From the NCBI GenBank assembly GCA_038226175.1, contig JBBRQP010000042.1:1-25565 (forward strand): a stretch of 25,565 nt of DNA, given 5' to 3'. The position numbers and the translations under genes are program-made. This document shows, piece by piece, positions 22,200 to 25,565 of this stretch (the stretch's first letter is position 1; every line of letters starts with the position of its first letter). The notes under the pieces were generated by a model. It did not search any database and had not been told where the DNA came from. It was given only the letters and a program-made list of their open reading frames with translations. Origin of the DNA: JBBRQP01 sp038226175. Lineage in GTDB: Bacteria > Cyanobacteriota > Cyanobacteriia > Gloeobacterales > Anthocerotibacteraceae.

Positions 22200-23454
22200 T
22201 GCCCCTGTCTATGCTCTTGTAGACTGCAACAACTTTTACGTTAGTTGTGAGCGGTTATTCAATCCCAGGTTGGAGGGCAAGCCTGTCATTGTTTTATCCA
22301 ACAACGATGGTTGTGCAGTGGCACGTTCCAATGAAGCAAAAGCCCCAGGCATTGGCATGGGTACTCCGCTGTTTAAGATACGCGACTTAGTTGAACAACA
22401 TCAGGTACAAGTCTTGCCCAGTAACTACACCTTATATGGCGATCTATCCCAAAGGGTTATGGAGACTCTAGGCCAGCATACCGATAACTTAGAGGTCTAT
22501 TCCATCGATGAGGCTTTCTTAGATTTTGGGTCTGTGCAAGGAGATTTGAACAACCAGGGGAAACACATACGGCAAATGGTCAAGCAGTGGACGGGTATCC
22601 CAGTCAGTGTGGGCATCAGCACGACGAAGACGCTGGCTAAACTGGCAAATCGACTAGCAAAAAAGCAGGCTGGAGGGGTTCTTGACTTAACCGACTCTGA
22701 GAGACTGGAAGAAGCTCTCAGTTGTACCCGTGTAGAGGATATTTGGAATATTGGCTCACGGTCAGCCCAATTTCTCAAAGCTCATGACATTATTACCGCA
22801 TTAGCCTTACGCGATAGTAATGAACGGTGGATCAGGCAGAAACTTAAACTCACAGGACATCGGGCAGTTTTGGAATTACGGGGTATCTGTTGTTATCCTC
22901 TTGTCACCAAAATTCCACCGAAGAAAAGTATCTGTGTCTCAAGGTCATTTGGTCATCCGATTACAGAGCCGAATGAACTTAGAGAAGCGGTGGCAACTTA
23001 CACCAGTCGGGCTGCCGAGAAGTTACGCCGTCAGCAGCTCGTGACAGAAAAGATTACGGTCTTCATGCAGACCAACCGCTATCGGGAAGACTTACCTCAG
23101 CACCAAGGTTCATTTACTCTGCCCTTACCTGTTGCTACCAATAGCACCCTAGAACTTTTACCGATAGCCCTGATCATCGTCGAGGCTCTTTATCGACCGG
23201 GGCATGAGTATAAAAAAGCTGGGGTTATTCTCTCTCAGCTGATCCCCGCTAACACCATTCAATTGAACTTGTTTTATCACCCACCCCAGGATCAGGATGA
23301 CCGCCTGATGAAAGAACTTGACACAATTAACCGTGAATATGGGACAGGCACACTTCATCTAGGAGCAACAGGACTCAACCCAACATGGCAGATGAAGGCA
23401 GGGAAGCGATCCCCGCGTTACAGCACCTGTTGGGAAGAGTTACCAGAAGTATAA
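22189..23454 (+). CDS. umuC: UmuC-like Y-family DNA polymerase V subunit
   Basis: A 421-residue Y-family polymerase, full length compared with E. coli UmuC (about 422). Motifs are YALVDCNNFYVSCERLFNP (first catalytic Asp), SNNDGCAVARSNEAKAPGIG, YSIDEAFLDF (catalytic Asp-Glu), and GIPVSVGISTTKTLAKLANR (thumb/palm). A helix-hairpin-helix region (RVEDIWNIGSRSAQFL) and the C-terminal little finger follow. ATG 22189 overlaps the umuD end by 11 bp, so the two are translated as a unit. It would carry out error-prone bypass of DNA damage. umuDC operons are common on plasmids. Confidence 0.93.
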   Translation: MASNAPVYALVDCNNFYVSCERLFNPRLEGKPVIVLSNNDGCAVARSNEAKAPGIGMGTPLFKIRDLVEQHQVQVLPSNYTLYGDLSQRVMETLGQHTDNLEVYSIDEAFLDFGSVQGDLNNQGKHIRQMVKQWTGIPVSVGISTTKTLAKLANRLAKKQAGGVLDLTDSERLEEALSCTRVEDIWNIGSRSAQFLKAHDIITALALRDSNERWIRQKLKLTGHRAVLELRGICCYPLVTKIPPKKSICVSRSFGHPITEPNELREAVATYTSRAAEKLRRQQLVTEKITVFMQTNRYREDLPQHQGSFTLPLPVATNSTLELLPIALIIVEALYRPGHEYKKAGVILSQLIPANTIQLNLFYHPPQDQDDRLMKELDTINREYGTGTLHLGATGLNPTWQMKAGKRSPRYSTCWEELPEV

Positions 23455-23595
23455 GGACTGGTCAGTAAGCCGGACATTCCCAGAACCAGCTGTCCCGCTA
23501 ACCTCAATATCTGAGCCACCCAATGCTAGACCCTCAAGGGTCGTCGCTTTTGAGGTGAAAGCCTACCGGGGATCAACTCACTTAGAGGTAATCAA

Positions 23596-24072
23596 GTGCA
23601 GACCACAAAGCAAAGTGCAGAAACGCTCAAACAGCTAATTTTTACTAACAGTGCAGCATGGCAAAGGCAGCAGTTAGAGCAGTTAACAGCGCAACACCTA
23701 AACTGTCTATTTATGGTGGTCGGCACCTGTCGTTATAGCCATCTGAAGAAGCAAGAGCGCATAACCAAAATGTTGGAGCAGTTAGCAGTCAGACTAGCCC
23801 TAATGCCCTTCAAACTGACCGAGATAACCGAAAATGAGGCACAAAAAAAGCTGGTAACTGCTTTAAGTAAGCGATTTAATGGCAAGTTTCTCAAGCAGAT
23901 GTGCCGGACGGTGGGAGTGTATGCCCCATCAACCAAGTACGGCATGGCAGCGAGTTTATTGCAGTGGTTAAATGATTGTACGAAGGCAGGTAAAAAGTTT
24001 GTAGATGAAATCAATCAGAGGCTACGGGAACGCCCCTACCGCCAAACGTCACTCTCACTGTGGGATCAATGA
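23596..24072 (+). CDS. Hypothetical helical protein downstream of umuC
   Basis: A 158-residue protein from GTG 23596 (AGAGG 7 nt upstream). No family was recognised. It is rich in Lys/Gln/Leu and looks all-helical (ETLKQLIFTNSAAWQRQQLE, then HLKKQERITKMLEQLAVRLA), with a basic C-terminus (INQRLRERPYRQTSLSLW). No signal peptide or membrane segment is seen. It follows umuC by 141 bp in the same direction and precedes the 123-residue gene by 33 bp, so it may belong to an extended umuDC transcript. Nucleic-acid binding is possible given the charge, but is not shown. Confidence 0.6.
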   Translation: MQTTKQSAETLKQLIFTNSAAWQRQQLEQLTAQHLNCLFMVVGTCRYSHLKKQERITKMLEQLAVRLALMPFKLTEITENEAQKKLVTALSKRFNGKFLKQMCRTVGVYAPSTKYGMAASLLQWLNDCTKAGKKFVDEINQRLRERPYRQTSLSLWDQ

Positions 24073-24105
24073 CCTGATAGTTCAGATTAGGAAAAAGGAG
24101 AAAGT

Positions 24106-24477
24106 ATGAACGTGTTAGCGGATGAGATTTTCCACTTTACGAACCCGCATAATCGGGCTATCTCTCAATGCTGGGTCAGGGTTTACGGTCACCCGGAACG
24201 AGCAACGGTGATCTGGACAGAGATAGCGGAGAATCAGGGGATGTCGGTTACCAACGCGGCTCAGTACCTAGCAAGCCAGCTTCAAGAGGAATTCACCCTA
24301 GACCCACTGGAGACGATCTGGATTGAACATTATGGGGCGTTTTCCTACGAAGATGGACATCGCAAAGAGGAATATAATTTGGTGCAATTGAGCTGGAATG
24401 CAGAGGATCGGCGATACGAAAAACCGCAATGGTCACCCTTAGACAAGGAGAAAGTAGAGTACCTGATTGCCAATTGA
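24106..24477 (+). CDS. Hypothetical protein, second gene after umuDC
   Basis: A 123-residue soluble protein, not recognised. Strand-helix patterns are visible (CWVRVYGHPERATVIWTEIA, then SVTNAAQYLASQLQEEFTLD, then ETIWIEHYGAFSYEDGHRKE). It is acidic and rich in Trp/Tyr. The ATG is well placed behind AAAAAGGAG. It lies 33 bp after the 158-residue gene and probably shares its transcript. Confidence 0.6.
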   Translation: MNVLADEIFHFTNPHNRAISQCWVRVYGHPERATVIWTEIAENQGMSVTNAAQYLASQLQEEFTLDPLETIWIEHYGAFSYEDGHRKEEYNLVQLSWNAEDRRYEKPQWSPLDKEKVEYLIAN

Positions 24478-24486
24478 AACGAATAA

Positions 24487-24508
24487 AAACCCCCTTCATA
24501 GGGGCGGA
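24487..24508 (-). terminator. Possible terminator on the minus strand
   Basis: Minus strand reads GCCCC-TATGAA-GGGG then GTTTTTATT, a short GC stem followed by a T-rich tail. On the plus strand there is no T-run. No minus-strand gene is seen upstream of it, so its use is unclear. Confidence 0.3.
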
Positions 24509-24562
24509 CTGGAGTCGTCACGAATGACTTAACCAAGTTATACCTCATTCAAGAGAAACGTT

Positions 24563-25348
24563 TTGCGAACCGACCATGTGTTTTATCGCTTGTTCAAGGA
24601 CTACCCCGAGACATTATTTGACTTGTTGGGGGAACATCCCACCAGCCCCTACGTAATGAGTGCGGTGCAGGTCAAGGAATTGGCCTTCAGCTTTGATGGG
24701 GTCTTGGTGCCAGAAAACGGAGAGGGAACTATCTATTTTCTGGAAGTACAGTTTTATGATGAACCAGCATTTTACCCGCGTCTGTTTGGTGAAGTATTTT
24801 TGCATCTGAGTGACCGCTACCGAGGAGCTAAAAAGTCTGATGCGGGAATGCTTCAGGATGTACGAATCGTCGTGATATATCCCGAACGCAGAGAGAACGA
24901 GGAAGTACTGTGGACGACACTACACCGTGATGCGCTAGCTTGGCCTTCAGTAGAGCGCATTTATGTGGATGAAATACCACAGACCGATAATCTTTATACC
25001 GAGGTTATACGATTGGTGATCGCACCAGCGGAGGAAGTAGCTCAGGAAGTACAACGGTTAAGAGGACTGCCAGGAGTTGAAGGCCCGATGCTGGATATTC
25101 TGCAAGATATAATTGTAAAAAAGCTAACGCAATTGTCACCAGAGGAGGTCACGCAAATGTTGGGACTCACCGATACGAAGATAGAAGACACCCGCTACTA
25201 CAAAGACATCGCAGCTAAGGCAGAGCTAAAGATAGCAATAAAGATGCTTAAAGCCGGACAGAGCTTTAGGCAGGTAGCAGAACTTACAGAGCTGCCGATA
25301 GAGACGCTAAAAGCTGCGTTATTACAGGCTCAGGAAGAAGAAAATTAG
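24563..25348 (+). CDS. DUF2887/Rpn-type PD-(D/E)XK protein
   Basis: A 261-residue protein starting at TTG 24563; family members begin M-x-TD-xFYRLF, matched here by MRTDHVFYRLFKDYPETLFD. The nuclease-like core shows Asp45 (SFDGVLVP) and Glu61-x-Gln63 (YFLEVQFYD). It is followed by PAFYPRLFGEVFLHLSDRYR and VRIVVIYPERR. The C-terminus has the KML-GQSFRQVAELTELPIE pattern. The Rpn family includes recombination-promoting nucleases of E. coli, often horizontally moved and multicopy in cyanobacteria. Whether this cyanobacterial branch cuts DNA is unknown. It lies just left of an IS256-like element, in a mobile-gene neighbourhood. Confidence 0.8.
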   Translation: MRTDHVFYRLFKDYPETLFDLLGEHPTSPYVMSAVQVKELAFSFDGVLVPENGEGTIYFLEVQFYDEPAFYPRLFGEVFLHLSDRYRGAKKSDAGMLQDVRIVVIYPERRENEEVLWTTLHRDALAWPSVERIYVDEIPQTDNLYTEVIRLVIAPAEEVAQEVQRLRGLPGVEGPMLDILQDIIVKKLTQLSPEEVTQMLGLTDTKIEDTRYYKDIAAKAELKIAIKMLKAGQSFRQVAELTELPIETLKAALLQAQEEEN

Positions 25349-25439
25349 AGTGAGTTATAACTTAAGCAATACGCACTGCTGGGAAGCACCGTAGGCGAGT
25401 GATGGGCTGTCTCGAAGGTTCACCTATTGAAAACAGACA

Positions 25440-25465
25440 GGGACTGTAAATTAGATTGTGTCAAA
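25440..25465 (+). repeat. Probable left terminal inverted repeat of an IS256-family element
   Basis: GGGACTGTAAATTAGATTGT followed by GTCAAA begins 70 bp before the transposase start. IS256-family ends typically begin GG-x-CTGT-AA-TT and contain TGTGTCA. The right end is outside the window, so it cannot be matched. Confidence 0.55.
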
Positions 25466-25509
25466 GGCCAAAATGCAATAAACCCCATCTCAGAAACAAG
25501 GAGTGGAGC

Positions 25510-25565
25510 ATGATCTTCCGACCAGAACTAATCGATGAATTACTCAAAGACTATCGCAACCCAGA
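25510..25565 (+). CDS. IS256-family transposase, 5' end (runs off window)
   Basis: ATG 25510, preceded by AAGGAGTGG, opens MIFRPELIDELLKDYRNP before the window ends. RPE-L-DELLKDY--P is the conserved start of cyanobacterial IS256/mutator-type transposases (about 400 residues). Only 18 codons are visible, so integrity cannot be judged. Confidence 0.7.
   Translation, partial: MIFRPELIDELLKDYRNP

Overview
The window looks like accessory DNA, probably plasmid or plasmid-derived, from a cyanobacterium. Pointers to cyanobacteria are the DevB-DevC-DevA exporter set, a Uma2 remnant, GloVer/IPT and FG-GAP surface proteins, a DUF2887-type Rpn protein, and four copies of the HIP1 octamer GCGATCGC. Pointers to a plasmid or mobile setting are a ParA plus ribbon-helix-helix partition pair, umuDC, a serine resolvase with a decayed Tn3 transposase start, a Tn3-type miniature element, and the ends of an IS630-like and an IS256-like element at the two window edges. 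No ribosomal RNA, replication initiator or CRISPR array was seen.

Layout. 1-220: 3' end of an IS630-family transposase. 279-642: a 364-bp miniature element with near-identical Tn3-type 38-bp ends. 780-3113: a FAD monooxygenase and a divergent TetR regulator, the only HIP1-rich segment. 3632-4584: a ParF/ParG-like partition cassette in which CATG tetramers recur on a strict 8-bp register in three places, partly inside the coding sequences. 4753-5292: a small PD-(D/E)XK-type protein. 5336-6321: resolvase, a tnpA start fragment and another gene scrap. 6557-8819: a minus-strand group encoding a BON-domain protein, a general-stress-type glycine-zipper protein, a small repeat protein and a lipoprotein. 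9102-10996: a seven-repeat FG-GAP protein coupled to a short secreted stub. 11625-13829: a large secreted GloVer + IPT protein. 13985-15722: aldo/keto reductase and a cysteine-poor peroxiredoxin-like protein. 15921-16298: a secreted glycine-zipper protein. 17466-21244: devA, devC, devB (minus) and a divergent padR. 21630-25348: umuD, umuC, two unrecognised genes and a DUF2887/Rpn protein. 25440 to the end: left end of an IS256-family element.

The two most unusual signals are not protein genes. First, a pair of about 290-bp direct repeats (16420-16720 and 21250-21540) brackets the padR-devBCA block. On the minus strand each ends in an 83-nt tRNA-Ser(CGA)-like unit, preceded by a leader whose stems show compensatory changes between the two copies and which forms a pseudoknot. 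Second, the partition cassette carries tetramer boxes with 4-bp spacers, reminiscent of the known ParG operator design but with a different box (CATG). Three copies of a 37-40-bp dispersed repeat and three copies of a 15-mer add to the picture of a repeatedly rearranged replicon.

All family calls come from reading motifs by eye; no search or folding program was run.
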